Below, one piece after another: positions 24,006 through 36,200 of a stretch of 64,000 nt of DNA. This DNA is from Edaphochlamys debaryana (taxonomy: Eukaryota; Chlorophyta; Chlorophyceae; Chlamydomonadales): assembly GCA_016858145.1 (NCBI GenBank), contig JAEHOE010000161.1, forward strand, positions 62,001 through 126,000, written 5' to 3'. The translations under genes and the position numbers were made by a program. Position 1 is the first letter of the stretch; each line of letters opens with the position of its first letter. The notes below the pieces were generated by a model. It ran no database searches. It saw only the letters and a list, made by a program, of their open reading frames with translations, and was not told the origin of the DNA.

Positions 24006-26669
24006 CTAGCTACGCCCCGCCAACGCCTCCTCCACTCGCCTCAGCAGGGCGCCCCCGCCGTACGCCTCCCCCGCAGCAAACAGCTCCGCAGCCGCCGCCG
24101 CCCCCGCCGGGCCCCCCCGCCACCGCCGCAGCCGCCCCCACCGCTCCCCCAGGCTTACGTCATCCCCCGGCTGCACCAGCAGGACAGGCGGGGGCGGGGG
24201 CCCGGGCAGGGGGGGCGACACGAGGGAGATGAAGGGGCACGCGTTGTACGGCCGGTTGCCGTACGTGTGGGAGCCGCCGCCGGATCGCGCCGGTGAGTGC
24301 GTACGGAGGCACTCGGAGGAGCCCAGACCGGACCCCATGGGAGCGGGCGCCGCCTCCCCCGCCGGCGCTCGCCGCCCCGACCCCCCCGCCGCCGCGTGGG
24401 GCGCCAGCGAGGCCTGCAGCGGGCCCAGCCCGGGCCCCAGGCCCAGGCCCAGGCCCAGGCCCGGGGGCGGAGCGCCGGCGGCGGCCTCAAAGCTCAAGCG
24501 TGGGTCTATGAGGGGGTACCGGTACGGGTCCGTGTGCGACTCCATGGGGCCCTGGTGGGCCCGGGCCTGGACCTGGGCCTGGGCCTGGACCTGGGCCTGG
24601 GCGGTGGGGCCGCGGTGGCCGTGGTGGTGCGCCGCCGTGTGCGCCCGCTCGCACCGCGACCACCACCACCAGAAGCCTCCGTCGATGACGGGGCGGTGGC
24701 GGAACGTGGCGTACCTTTGGAGGGTGGAGGGGTGGGGGGAAGCGGGGGGGAGGGGAGTTATGAACGGGGGAGGGGGGCGTCTCTCCCCCGCCTGCCCTCC
24801 GGAGGTGTTGGTACGGGCCACACCCGGCGTGTGGCGCTCTCGCTGCATCCCCCTGCTGCATCCCCCTGCTGCATCCCCCTCTTCCCCTCTTCCCCTCCTC
24901 CCCTCGCTCACCACGTGCCGTCCAGGACCAGGGGGAGGTGCGCGGAGGCCAGCAGCGCATCCAGCACCTCCTGGGGGAGGGTGGAGGGGCAGGAGGGGAA
25001 GGGAGCGGGGCAGCGGTGGGGGTGGGCCGACAGCCGGTAGCCCCGCGGCCAACTGCCCGCCCGCACCCCTTCCCTGCATGCAGGGCATTGCGCCTGACAT
25101 ACGGTACCGCCACAAGTTTACGCTGCAAGCTCGGGTTCCTACCACTTATCGGCCTTCCCTTCCTCGTTTGCCACCCCCCCACCTCCTCCCCCCCCACACG
25201 CACCTGCCCAGGGCCCCCCACGCCCCCTCCTTCCCCTCTCCACCTGCCCCTCCCCCCCCCCCCCCCCACCTGCTTGCTGTCGAACCGAGTGACGGCGGTG
25301 GTCCCCAGCCAGGGCAGGGCGGTGAGGAGCACGGCGGAGCGGCCGCGGGACAGCAGGGGGGCTGGGGGTGCGGTGGGGGCGGGGGGGGGAGGAGGGGGGC
25401 GGCGGCGGTAAGAAGGGGAAGGGGAAGTGGTGGGGGAGGGGGTGGCGTGGGTGTGAGCGCTTGTGTCGCTCCTCACCGGCAGCCAGCCCCTTCCCCAACT
25501 CCTTCCCGCGGACGCTGCTAAACCGATCCTTCCGCTCTGGAGCTCCGATACCCCCCCCCCCTCCTCCACCCCCCTGCCCCGCCCCTGCCTGCGTCGCTCG
25601 GCAGAGTGTGCTCCAGCCAGCGCCGCGTGATGCCGCCTGGGGGGGGGGGAGGGAGTCGGGTGGGGTGGGGGGGGTGGGGGGGGGGGGGCCGGCGAAAGGC
25701 GTACTTCGGAGGGGGTGTACCCAGCCACTCGCGTGTCCCACTCCCCATGTATACCGCGCCATACACGCCTCTGCCACCCAATGGCAACCCTCCCACTTTG
25801 GCGCCTCCCACGCCCCCTTCAGCCCCTCCGCCCCCCGACCCCCCCCCCCCCCCCTCACCCAGCACCCCGAGCAACCCCAGTAGCCGCCGCCGCTCCACCC
25901 CCGCCGCCTCCGTCTCCGCCAGCAGCGCCTCCGCCGCCGCCCGCGGGCCCACGCCGCACCCCGCCACCGCCACCGCCAGCGCCCCCGAGGAGCTGCCGGC
26001 CATGGGCACGGAGGCGGGGGCCGCATGCCGGGACAGGCCCTGGAGCACACCTTCGCACGGGGGGGGGGGTGAGGGCAGGAAAGTAGAGGGTATGGGCGGC
26101 AATTCAGGGAGCGGTTAGAGGGGCAGCTGAGCCTGCGCGCCGGTGTTTCCTGACCCTGCGGACCCGGCCCCGGCCCAGAGCCCCCGGGCGCAGCCCTGGG
26201 CCCCCGGCTCTCGCCTGGGTGGTGTGTGGAACTCCCTCTTCACACAAACGGTCCGTGTCCTTGCCGAGGCCCCCCCCCCCGCTGCGCCCCGCTCACCCAG
26301 CTGCCAGAACAGCATCACGCCGCAGCCCGGCCATGAGATGGTGAAGGGCGCTGCGGGGGGCGGGGCCGCGGGCGCCGCGGGATCGGGAGAGGTTCCAGTG
26401 AACGTTGAACTGTGCGGGGTTCGGGGTTGCGGGGGAGCAGGGGTCGGGTACGGCAAGGGTCGAAGGGTTTGGGAGCGAGGGGTTGATAGGACGCGTAGAT
26501 AGCAGCACTGTGCGAGAGCTGACCTTGCTCTGCACGCGGCTCCAAGTTGACAGCCACGTTGAATAAGTTGTTGGGCGTCGATGGCAGGTGCCAGTCGCAG
26601 AGATGCGCCCGCGGGAAGCCGTGACGCCTGGCGCACGGCGCCCGCTCCTGCTGCTCCTGCTATAGTCAT
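24006..26669 (-). CDS. Patatin-like phospholipase (PNPLA family acyl hydrolase)
   Basis: Seven exons in phase: 26669-26524, 26409-26297, 26050-25859, 25636-25589, 25361-25270, 24970-24912, 24714-24006; about 452 residues. Patatin-like enzymes are lipid acyl hydrolases with a Ser-Asp dyad. Visible here are the glycine-rich oxyanion region PGCGVMLFWQLGVLQGL (about residues 74-91), the nucleophile elbow GSSSG with Ser about 106, the middle motif LLTALPWLGTTAVTRFDSK, then EVLDALLASAHLPLVLDGTW, and the dyad DG in RPVIDGGFWWWW (Asp about 228). The last exon adds a Gln/Ala- and Pro-rich region and a C-terminal helix. The ATG at 26669 opens a short N-terminus that could be a targeting peptide. The intron after exon 4 appears to use a GC donor (GCAGGG), the only choice that keeps phase. 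Substrate and compartment cannot be read from the sequence. Confidence 0.88.
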
Positions 26670-28049
26670 CCTAAATCTTGCGCTAGTCCTGATAGCGGTC
26701 ACGTCTGTATCGCTGAACTAGGGAGCTCGTGGGGTCGCGTCGCCGCGCGGTTCTGAGTCACGACTTCGCGAGAAGCTGGAGCGCTGCAGCTCACAACCCG
26801 AGTCGCGAGGCTAGCTGCAAGGGGTCACGAATACTGTTTGTCAGCTTGTCTTCGAGCGGCATAATGCCCTGATTCGCAGGTTCGCCGCATCGTGCCGTGC
26901 CATGCAGGCCCGACAGCTCCAGCTGTCCCTCCCGTCTCGTGCCCCTCTGTGCCCCTCTGCGCTTTAGCACTTTCATTTCCACGCTCACGGGAGTCCTTGC
27001 AGCTCAGGGCGTTGACATGCCCGTCTCGTGCGCAGCCACGTTGTTCTCGTCAGACCATTCGTCCGACGCCCCAGCTAGCTGCCTTCCTCCACCTGCTCCT
27101 CTGCTCCCGAAATAGTGCCACCGGATAGAAGCGTTCTTGCTCGACTCGCCCCGCTTTGTGCCCTCGCCCTCCTCTGCCCATACTCTCGCGCTGACCGTGA
27201 CATCCGCCCAAACCGCCCACAGGTCCGCCCTCTGTTTCTCTCAAAGCTGGGCTACATGAGATGGGCACACCGGGCCGCCGAGCCACACGCACCCGTCCGG
27301 CTCTGCCTTCTCCCGCAGCTCCTCGCCGGGAACCGCCCAAGAGCCTGGCGTTAGCACGCGAACCGCTCTGTTGTTTGCCTCACGGCGTTGGTGACTAAGC
27401 TGCGTGCCTGGACGCCCCCACCCCCATCAGCCTGTGTAACCTCTCTCTCTCACACGCCGCATGCTCAGCCCCGCTGCCCTGCCGTTGGTAGCAGGCGACT
27501 GTGTGGCCCAGGCCGTGCCCTCGTGCAGTCGCTTGCATGCACGTCTGCGTAAACCCGCAGCTCCCCGCCATCCGACCTCTCGCCCAGCCCAATCCTCGCC
27601 AGCCGTCAGCGGCCCCGCTCCCCTTCCCGGCCGTGCGAGAGGTCCGCCCCCCGGTCCGCCGCCTCCCCCTGGACCCCCTGCCACAGCCCTGCAGCCCTGC
27701 ACAGCGAAGCCACCGGCATCCGCTCACGAGAACATGGCGCCTGTACCGCACATCCCACCCGTGTGCCCTGGTACACCTGCCAAGTGCGTGCCCCCATCCC
27801 CATCCCACCCTCCGGGCCTGCAAGCCGGGACCGACAGCCTGTTCCGGCCCCCTTGCAGCCCTCAGTTCACGCTCCTGCCCCTGCTCCTCCTCCTGCGGTC
27901 CTGCCACACAACTCCAGCCGACGCTCCGTCCGTCCGTTCAGTGCCTCCGATTAGTACCTCCATGCAATCCACAAGCCATGCAATGCTGCTATACTCCCAC
28001 CCCACCCCACCGCACCCACCCCAACCCGTCCTTTCCCCACTCGCCCTCC
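26670..28049. other. Intergenic, no supported gene
   Basis: About 1.4 kb between two minus-strand genes. Open frames present on both strands are low-complexity Pro/Arg/Ala translations without conserved features or a consistent splice pattern. It must include the patatin-like gene promoter (left side) and the 3' UTR of the coiled-coil gene (right side). Confidence 0.4.
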
Positions 28050-29048
28050 TCAGCGCCCGCTCAGCGCCCCCGTTCCCGGCCGCGACAGCCCGCCCCCCAT
28101 TCCCACCCCCGCCCCCGTCCCCGGCCTGCTGAGGCTCTCCCTGACCTCCGCCATCTCCCCCTCCAGCCCCCGCCGAAGCGCCCGCTCAGCGGCCAACTCC
28201 GCCTCCAGCTGCCCCAGCCGAGCCTTGGCGAGGGGGGAAGGGAGGATGGCGAGGGGGAGAGGGACTAATGACCCGGTGCAAGGAGGGAGGAAGGGTTGGG
28301 CGTTTGGGAGAGGCCTGCACAGCGCAGGGGCGGTGCGGCCGTCGACGCTTCCGGCGCCATGCGCTGGGCAGCACGCAGCACGCAGCCTTCGGTCCCACCC
28401 GCCCTCTTGCCGCCCGCCTCAGCCACGGTCCCTCCCCCCCCCCCGGCCCCACCTCGATGCGCTTGCGCTCCTCCGGGTCCCGCTTCCGCCGCTCCCGGGC
28501 CTGCGCCTGCGCCTGCCCCTGCTGCCCCTGCGCCCTGCCCGCGGCGGCGGCCGCCTCCACCTGCAGCCAGCAACGAGCACGCGGAAGGCAGGTGAGGGGT
28601 TAAGGCCCAGGCATGACGGAGGCCCCTGGGCGGCTGCCAGGGAGCACTTGCTCCCCCTCTCCCCTCCCCCCCCTTCCCCTCCCCCCTCCCCTCCGCCCCT
28701 GTAGCTCTGCGCACCTGCGCCTCCGCCCGCCTCAGCATGCCGTCCAGCGCCGCCTCCTTGCCCAGGGGGCCCGGGAAGATGCGCGGGGCGGTGTTGGCGT
28801 TCTCGTTGGCGCGCCGCTCGTCGGCCACCGTCATCTGCCGGGGGATCTTGCCTGTATGAGGTCAAGGGCGGGAGGGGTCGGATTGGGGGAGTGGGGTTGG
28901 GGGCTTTGGGAGGCGGGGTGCAAGCCCAAGGGGTGGGCGTCTTGGGGCTGTGGCCGTGTGTGCCGCTCTGCCCTCCCTGCTGGGCCAGGCCGCATGGCTC
29001 ACTCACCCTTGGCTTGTAGCGTTGCTATGAGCTCCTTGTGGTACGACT
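28050..29048 (-). CDS. Unrecognised coiled-coil protein, C-terminal exons (5' end unresolved)
   Basis: Four exons join in phase: 29048-29007, 28851-28715, 28560-28453, 28223-28050. They encode SYHKELIATLQAKG, then KIPRQMTVADERRANENAN, TAPRIFPGPLGKEAALDGML and RRAEAQ, then an Ala/Gln stretch and RERRKRDPEERKRIE, then LGQLEAELAAERALRRGLEG and a Gly/Pro/Ser tail ending GALSGR. This is charged, helical and coiled-coil-like. The first visible exon begins mid-codon, so at least one exon lies upstream (above 29048), but I could not place it or a start codon. The short, conserved-looking block with Pro/Gly (PRIFPGPLGKEAALDGML) suggests a real protein family; flagellar or cytoskeletal association would be a guess and is not claimed. 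Confidence 0.55.
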
Positions 29049-30222
29049 CTGCAAGGTGTGGCCTGCGTGGCAAAGTCGGACACGGGTCGGCTGGTCAAGC
29101 TGGCCGTCAGGTCTGGACACCCCTAGGAGAAAGGCACGCTTAGCCCGCGGGGAGTAGCTAGACAGGGGCCAGGCCAAGAAGTTGACCGTCTCCACCGCTG
29201 CGCACACTACCGTTCAGGCGTGTGGCCAAGTTGCGCCGCGCCAGCTTTAAGGGACCTACTTGTGCATTTTCGGTCGCTCCTCGGTAGGCTCCCTCCGCAA
29301 CGATTGCTACGGGACTACGCTTGTATCCCTAGCAACTGGAATGAGATTTTCGTCCGGCGGGCAGCTGGGTCGCTCCGCCGCGGGCGATGTCGAAGGCCTG
29401 ACGGAGGGTGCCAAGTGGCACTCTGTGTGAGGCAACCGATGTTTCTAATTTCCCTTGTGACCAGGTGGCTGTCCTAAGCGCAGCGCGAGTCGGGGTCGAG
29501 CCCGGCAAGAGATGTTGCTGACGACGAAGCGGAATGTAGGATTGGTAGCAGCTTTAGGGCGATGGTTGTTCTTGTTTTGATCCTCAAAGTTACAGGCGTG
29601 TTTGGGTCGACCGCAGTCGAGGCGAGGCATGAGGCCCCGGATGACCTTTCTCCCTTCTACCCACGCGAGCAGCTGCTCGCTGCGCTGTGATCAGTAGACG
29701 CTACGATACAGACTCAATCTAGGTTGCCCACGTCGTGATAGTCAAAGCTAGCTGTGACGCCCATCCACAGAATTCGTCTGCAGAAACATAACTGGCGTCC
29801 TCCCTCGTGACCATCGAGGCAGCCTTAGGTGACCAGACACCGTGATCAGCAGGTTGCACGCGACCGCGACCCAAGTTAGCACTGAAGCCACACTGCACCC
29901 CACGCACCCACCGCTCCTCGTGCCTGCAAGTTGCTGAACAGGATCGCTTCTGTCGAATTGCTTGGATCTGTATATCGTATCGCACGCGGCCTACAGTCGC
30001 CTGTCCACCCGGCCGTCCGTTGCGGAAGCGCGAGTCGTGTCCATTCCCCGCCCAGCCCTCGGCGTACTCTCGGCGAGGCACGCTTAGCCGGCCCCGGCGA
30101 GGCCAGCTCTTGTGATCCAGACCCCACGCACCGGCCTGGGGTGCCGGGTGCAGCCGCTGCGACGTCCTGCTCCGGCCCGCGCCAGGGGGTGTCCGTTGCG
30201 TGCCGGCGGCCGACCCGCCTCC
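29049..30222. other. Intergenic, probably including missing 5' exon(s) of the coiled-coil gene
   Basis: About 1.2 kb of lower GC than the genes. Possible small minus-strand exons (for example around 29060-29120 and 29210-29260) could belong to the coiled-coil gene, but no chain to an ATG could be supported. The right end should carry the promoter of the plus-strand metallopeptidase gene. Confidence 0.4.
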
Positions 30223-33200
30223 ATGGCGCCTGCTGGCGACGACCAGGTGGGGGCTTTGGGAGGGGCGAGGGGGCTCTGGAGGGAGCGGCACAGGGGCTGC
30301 AGTTGCTGCCTCGAGCTGCCCGCCTCAGGTCCGGCCTTCACTTGAGCCTCCCCTGCTGTGAGCGCCGGCCCCTGATCCGTGTCCACTCGTCTTCCCTTCC
30401 CCCTCCCCCTCTCCCTCCTCTCCTCACCCCCTGCAGCAGGGGAGCGCCGCGGGGTCGCACGTGTTCGTGAATGAGGCGGGGGTGCCGCTGACCCTGTCCT
30501 GGGGCGACGAGGGGGGGCACCACGAGACGCCCCAGCCCGAGGCGCTGCAGCCCGGGGGGAGGGTCACCGTGGGTGAGCGGGGAGGAGACGGGGAGAGATG
30601 AGAAGGGGGCAGCAACACCGCAACCTAGTCGGAGCCGGCTGGCCCGCCTACGCTTCAAGCACACGTGCCCACCTCTCCTCCGCATCTCTCTCCCCCCCCC
30701 AGGCACCCTGCGCCTCCACACCTGGCGTGCCCGCACCCCCTCGGGCCGCCTGCTGGCGTCCTTCAGCGGTGGGGCGGCTGGGAGAGGAGGGGAGGGGAGC
30801 GAGGGGAGGGAGGAGGGAAGGAGGAAGCGAGAGATCCCCGCCCTGGGGGTTTGTGGCGTGGCGGGTCACAGCACAGGACTTCATGGGGTGTAGGACTATC
30901 CTTGGGTACACTGCTGGTAAGGATGTTATTCCTCCGTTCCTGCCCCAGGCCCTTCCTCTGAGGTGACCCTCGGCCCCGAGGGCATCGCCCACTTGCAGCC
31001 CCTGGGGGCGGGGGCAGCCGCGGGGGCCCCCGAGCCCGGGGCGGGGGCCGCCCACGAGTTCGTGAACGACACGGACGAGCAGCTGACTGTGTCGTACGGC
31101 GATGACTACCACGACACGCCGTACGACAGCCCCTTGCCTGCGCACGGCCGGCTGGTCGTGGGTGAGCCGCGGGGCGGGGGTGGGGCGGGGAAGTAAAAAG
31201 GTAGGACAGGGCGTCTGGGGGGCCTGCCAGGCCTCGCAGCCTCGCAGCCCCACACCCACTCGAGCCATGCGACTAGCGCCCTGCCAGCTCCCTCTTCGGC
31301 CTCCTGCGAAGCCCCGCCCTATCGCTACCCGCCCTCCACCCCTCCCCCCCCAAAGGCTCCCTGGACTCCCACGTGTGGCGCATCCGCAGCCCCCGCCGCG
31401 GACTGGTGGCGCGAGTTCAGGGTGGGGTGGGGCGGGGAGGGGAAGGGGAGGGGATGGCCGAGGAGAGGCTGGTCACTTGTGTGCGTATGGAAAGCGAGGC
31501 CGGGACAGCGCTCTGACCCAGATCGCATCCCCCACGCGGCCGTGCCTGTGCAATCCCTTACCGACCCCCCCCCCCTCCCTGCAATGCCGTGCAGGACCCT
31601 CCTCCACCGTCACCATCACCCCCCAGGGCTTCAGCACAGAGCCCCGCCCGCAGGGGGCCGGCGCCGCACCCGCAGCGGCCCCGGGGCCCCCCGCCTCTAG
31701 CTCAGCCGCGGACGCCGCGCAGGCCGCCCCCGCTGACGGTGCCGCTGCCGGGGCCGCTTCGGAGTCGCACCTGTTTGTGAACGAAACGGGGGAGGAGCTG
31801 TCCCTGACCTGGGGCGACGGGCAGTTCCATGAAACGGCCTACGCCCTGCCGGTGCCGCCGCACGGGAGGCTGACCGTGGGTGAGCGCCCGAGCACCGGAG
31901 CAGGGCAGGCGGGGCTCAGCGCTCGGTGCTGTGTAGGACGGGGGCAGGGTTTGAGGGCCCTAGGGCACGGCCCTAGGGTTAGGACCGCTCAGCGCGAAGC
32001 ACCATCCGCCTTCCATGTCTGGGCCCGCGCTCCCCAACCCGCTTCGTTCCCCCCACCCCAGGCACCCTGCCGCTGCACACCTGGCGGGTGCGGAGCCCCA
32101 GCCGCGGGGTCGTCGCCACCGTCAGCGGTGGGTAGAGCACAGCGGAACATGCGGGGAGGGGCATGGCCGCCGCTGGCACGTGCCGCTACTCAGCCCAGGG
32201 GCCAGGGGTCCGATAGCTGGGGCGCGGGAAGGGAGCCGACACCTTGTCTACCGTCAGCTTGGGACCCCGGAGCGCCGCCTTCAATGCCAACTGGACGCAC
32301 CCCCGGCGGCCTTGCACACCCGCTCTTCCCCCTTCCTCACACTACCGCCCCCTCCTCCCCCCCAGGCCCCTCTGCCACCGTCACCATCACGGCCGAGGGA
32401 GCCACCACACAGCGAGCCGGGGCGGGGGCAGGGGCGGGCCCCGCCTCCCCCGGTGCGCCCGCCTCCACGGCGCCTCCAGCCCCCGCCGGCGGGCACCTGT
32501 TTGTGAACGAGACAGGGGAGGCGCTGGCCCTGACCTGGGGGGACGGCCAGTTCCATGAAACGGCGTACGACGCCCCCCTGCCCCCCTTTGGGAGGCTGAC
32601 CGTGGGTGAGCAGGGCATCGACAGCTGCGCCGGGGGCAACGGGGCGGTCGAGGGCTCTCTCAGGTTGCTGCCATGATGCGTCGAGGTTAGGCCACTTGAG
32701 GGCCGTGGTCCGCACGGTGTCATGTGGGGGTGGACGGGGCCGCCCCATTGCTTGGCTGGCGGTTGCTCTGACCGGGCCTACTGTCACTGCCTGGCGCCCC
32801 GCCCCCAGGCACCCTGCCGCTGCACACCTGGCGCGTGAAGAGCCCTTCCGGGGCCCTCCTGGCCTCCGTCAGCGGTGGGTGGGGGCGGGATGGGCGGGCG
32901 GGGTTGGGTCGGGTGGGGTCGGGTGGACACTGTGCAATGGCGGGAGCAGTGGCCGCTGAGGCACGGGCCGCCAATCACGTCGCACCCCTCTATCTCCCCG
33001 CCTGCTCCCGCTGCCTCCCCCCCCAGGCGAGTCTGCCGTCGTCACCATCACCCCTGGGGGGGCCACCATCAGCCGCCCAGGGGAGGGCCAGGCCCACAGC
33101 AGTGCGGCCGCCCGGGGGCCCTCATCAGGGGCCGCCGAGGCGCAGCCGCCTGCGGCAGGGGCAGCGGATGCAGCGGCCGAGGCCCCGGGGGGCAAGGGGA

Positions 33201-36200
33201 CGGAGGCGGCAAAGGCCAAGGCCAAGGCTGGAGCAGGGGGCACGACCATACACCTGAGCGCCTCCGCGGCAGGCGCCGGCACCGCCGCTGCCTCGGCGGG
33301 TCCCGGTGGGGCCTCTGCCGCCGGCCCCTCATCGTCCTCGTCATCGGCGGCACCCGCGCCTGGGGCCAACTCAGCGCACCTCTTTGTGAACAATACGGAC
33401 GAGCAGCTGTCCGTGTCGTACGGCGATGCGCATCACGACACGCCGTACGGCCAGACGGTCCCGCCGTACGGGAGCCTCCTCGTGGGTGAGCAGGGCCGGG
33501 TCGGGTTGGGTCGCATGGCTGAGATTGCGCCGGGCCAGTGTGCAGGTAGCGGGCCCCGGCGGCCCAAACTCCCCTGTCTGCACGCTTCCCCCCCACCTTC
33601 CAAACCCCTGGTCCCCCACCCCCACCCACCCCAGGCACCCTGCCGCTGCACACCTGGCGAGTGCGGAGCCCCTCCGGAGCGCTCCTGGCCTCCGTCAGCG
33701 GGGCCTCATCCGTGGTCACCCTCCAACCCGCCCCCGCGGAGCCCCTCATCGAGCGGAGGGACCCCTGCGCCGCCGCCCCCGGCCCAGGCCCCGGCCCCGC
33801 CGCCGCCCCGGGTGACGCCGCCCATGCGGCGGCTGCGGGGGCTGCGGGGGCGGGTGCGGCGGGTCGGGCGGGTTTCCACGTGTTTGTCAACGCCACGCCT
33901 CGGCCGCTGCACCTGAGCTGGGGCAGCGAGCTCACGGAGACGCCCCAGCCGCCGCCCCTGGAGCCGGGAGCGCGCGTGACCGTGGGTGAGCAGCCTGCTG
34001 TGCTGTGCGTGCGGTGCGCCGTAGCTCTGCGTGGCGTGACATGTACTGTACGTGCAGCGTGCTGTGCGATGGACAGCCCAGCGCTGCAGGGCCGCACTTG
34101 GGCAGCAGTGCTGGGTCCGGGGTGCTCTTGGCACCTCTCACCCCCCCTTCCTCCCTGCTCCCCCCCACCCCCGCTGTGCCCCCACCCCCAGGGACCTACC
34201 CGCTGCACATGTGGCGGGCGCGGAGCCCCTCTCGCCGCGTGCTGGCGACATACTCGGGTGGGGCTGGGGCTGGGGGTGGGGATGGGGCCGGTGGGATGAC
34301 ATTGAACGCAGTCCAGCAAGGCAAGGGACTGCTACGGCACAGAGCGGAGGCTCCGTGGCAGCCAGGGGCCCGGGGGCCGTTGGCGCTCCTAAGAGCACTG
34401 ACCGCAACCCCTGACCCCTCCTCCCCTTTGCCCCCCCCCCCCAGGCCCCTCCGCCATCATCACAGTCACTCCCGAGGGCGCCACCACGGAGCCCGCAGGC
34501 GCCGCCCCGCCCCCGCCGCAGCCCCCCCACGCGCCCCCGCCGCCCCCCGGCGCCCCGCCCGCGGGCGACGCCGCCCCCGGCCCCTCCGGCTCCTCCTCCG
34601 CTACCGGCGCTGCCGGCCCCCCCGCTGCTGCCGCTGCGCCCCTCAAGGCCGCTGGCAGGGGCGCCACCCTGACCAAGGACCTGCACACCATGGAGTGGAA
34701 CGGCCAGGTGGGGGCAGGGCGGGTAGAGGTCGCTATAGGGGGGTAGGGCCCTGTCAGGGGGGAGGGGGAGGGGCGCCACCCTGACCAAGGACCTGCACAC
34801 CATGGAGTGGAACGGCCAGGTGGGGGCAGGGCGGGTAGAGGTCGCTATAGGGGGGTAGGGCCCTGTCAGGGGGGAAAGGGAGGGGCGCCACCCTGACCAA
34901 GGACCTGCACACCATGGAGTGGAACGGCCAGGTGGGGGCAGGGCGGGTAGAGGTCGCTATAGGGGGGTAGGGCCCTGTCAGGGGGGAGGGGGAGGGGCGC
35001 CACCCTGACCAAGGACCTGCACACCATGGAGTGGAACGGCCAGGTGGGGGCAGGGCGGGTAGAGGTCGCTATAGGGGGGTAGGGCCCTGTCAGGGGGGAA
35101 AGGGAGGGGCGCCACCCTGACCAAGGACCTGCACACCATGGAGTGGAACGGCCAGGTGGGGGCAGGGCGGGTAGAGGTCGCTATAGGGGGGTAGGGCCCT
35201 GTCAGGGGGGAGGGGGAGGGGCGCCACCCTGACCAAGGACCTGCACACCATGGAGTGGAACGGCCAGGTGGGGGCAGGGCGGGTAGAGGTCGCTATAGGG
35301 GGGTAGGGCCCTGTCAGGGGGGGAGGGGGAGGGGCGCCACCCTGACCAAGGACCTGCACACCATGGAGTGGAACGGCCAGGTGGGGGTAGGGGGGTGGAT
35401 CCCTCTTTGGGGGGGGGTAGGGCCCTGTCAGGGGGGAGGGGGAGGGGCGCCACCCTGACCAAGGACCTGCACACCATGGAGTGGAACGGCCAGGTGGGGG
35501 TAGGGGGGTGGATCCCTCTTTGGGGGGGGGTAGGGCCCTGTCAGGGGGGAAAGGGAGGGGCGCCACCCTGACCAAGGACCTGCACACCATGGAGTGGAAC
35601 GGCCAGGTGGGGGCAGGGCGGGTAGAGGTCGCTAAGGGGGGTAGGGCCCTCTCAGCCAGTCTATGGGTATAGGGCGATGGGCCTACACCCGGGTGGCAGC
35701 GGCCGCCTCCCATGCACCACCCACACTCCCCCCTCCCCCCCCTGTCAGGTGTCCGAGAACTCCTTTCACCTCTTTGTCAACGACACCGACCAGCCCCTGG
35801 CCCTGTCCTGGGGGGACGAGGGCCACCACGACGCGCCCTACGGAGACATAGCGCCGCGGGCCAATCTGTTCGTGGGTGCGTGGGGGTGGGGATGGGGGGG
35901 GCCGTGGGGGGGCCGTTTGAAGGGGGAGGTGGGCCTACCCTCTGGGGAAGACATAGCGCCCCGAGCCAACCTGTTCGTGGGTGCGTGGTGGGGGAGGGGT
36001 GGGGGGAAGGGGTTGTCCTTTGGGCGGTTTGGCGCGAGAGGGGAGGGCAGGGGGAATGTGGTGGGGAGGGGCGGGGGGGACGGGCAGGCGTGGGGGAGCG
36101 GGGGAGGAGACGCGCTGCCGGGGAGTGGGTGGGGACGAGGAGCGAAGACTGGGGCTTCCCGCCGCGCGCCTCAACTGGCTCTCCCCCCCTCCCCCCCACT

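Noticed and set aside
27461..28268. Plus-strand frames of 223 and 255 codons
   Set aside because: Pyrimidine-rich non-coding sequence, Pro/Ser/Arg-biased, overlapping the end of the minus-strand coiled-coil gene without splice support.
34658..35607. CRISPR-like array
   Set aside because: Units are contiguous copies of an exon-intron boundary with no unique spacers, in a eukaryotic gene.
34783..35672. Treating the 112-113 bp array as extra coding cassettes adding a repeated peptide
   Set aside because: The segment between the repeat's acceptor-like and donor sites is 62 nt, so each inclusion would shift the frame, and the acceptor lacks a good pyrimidine tract.
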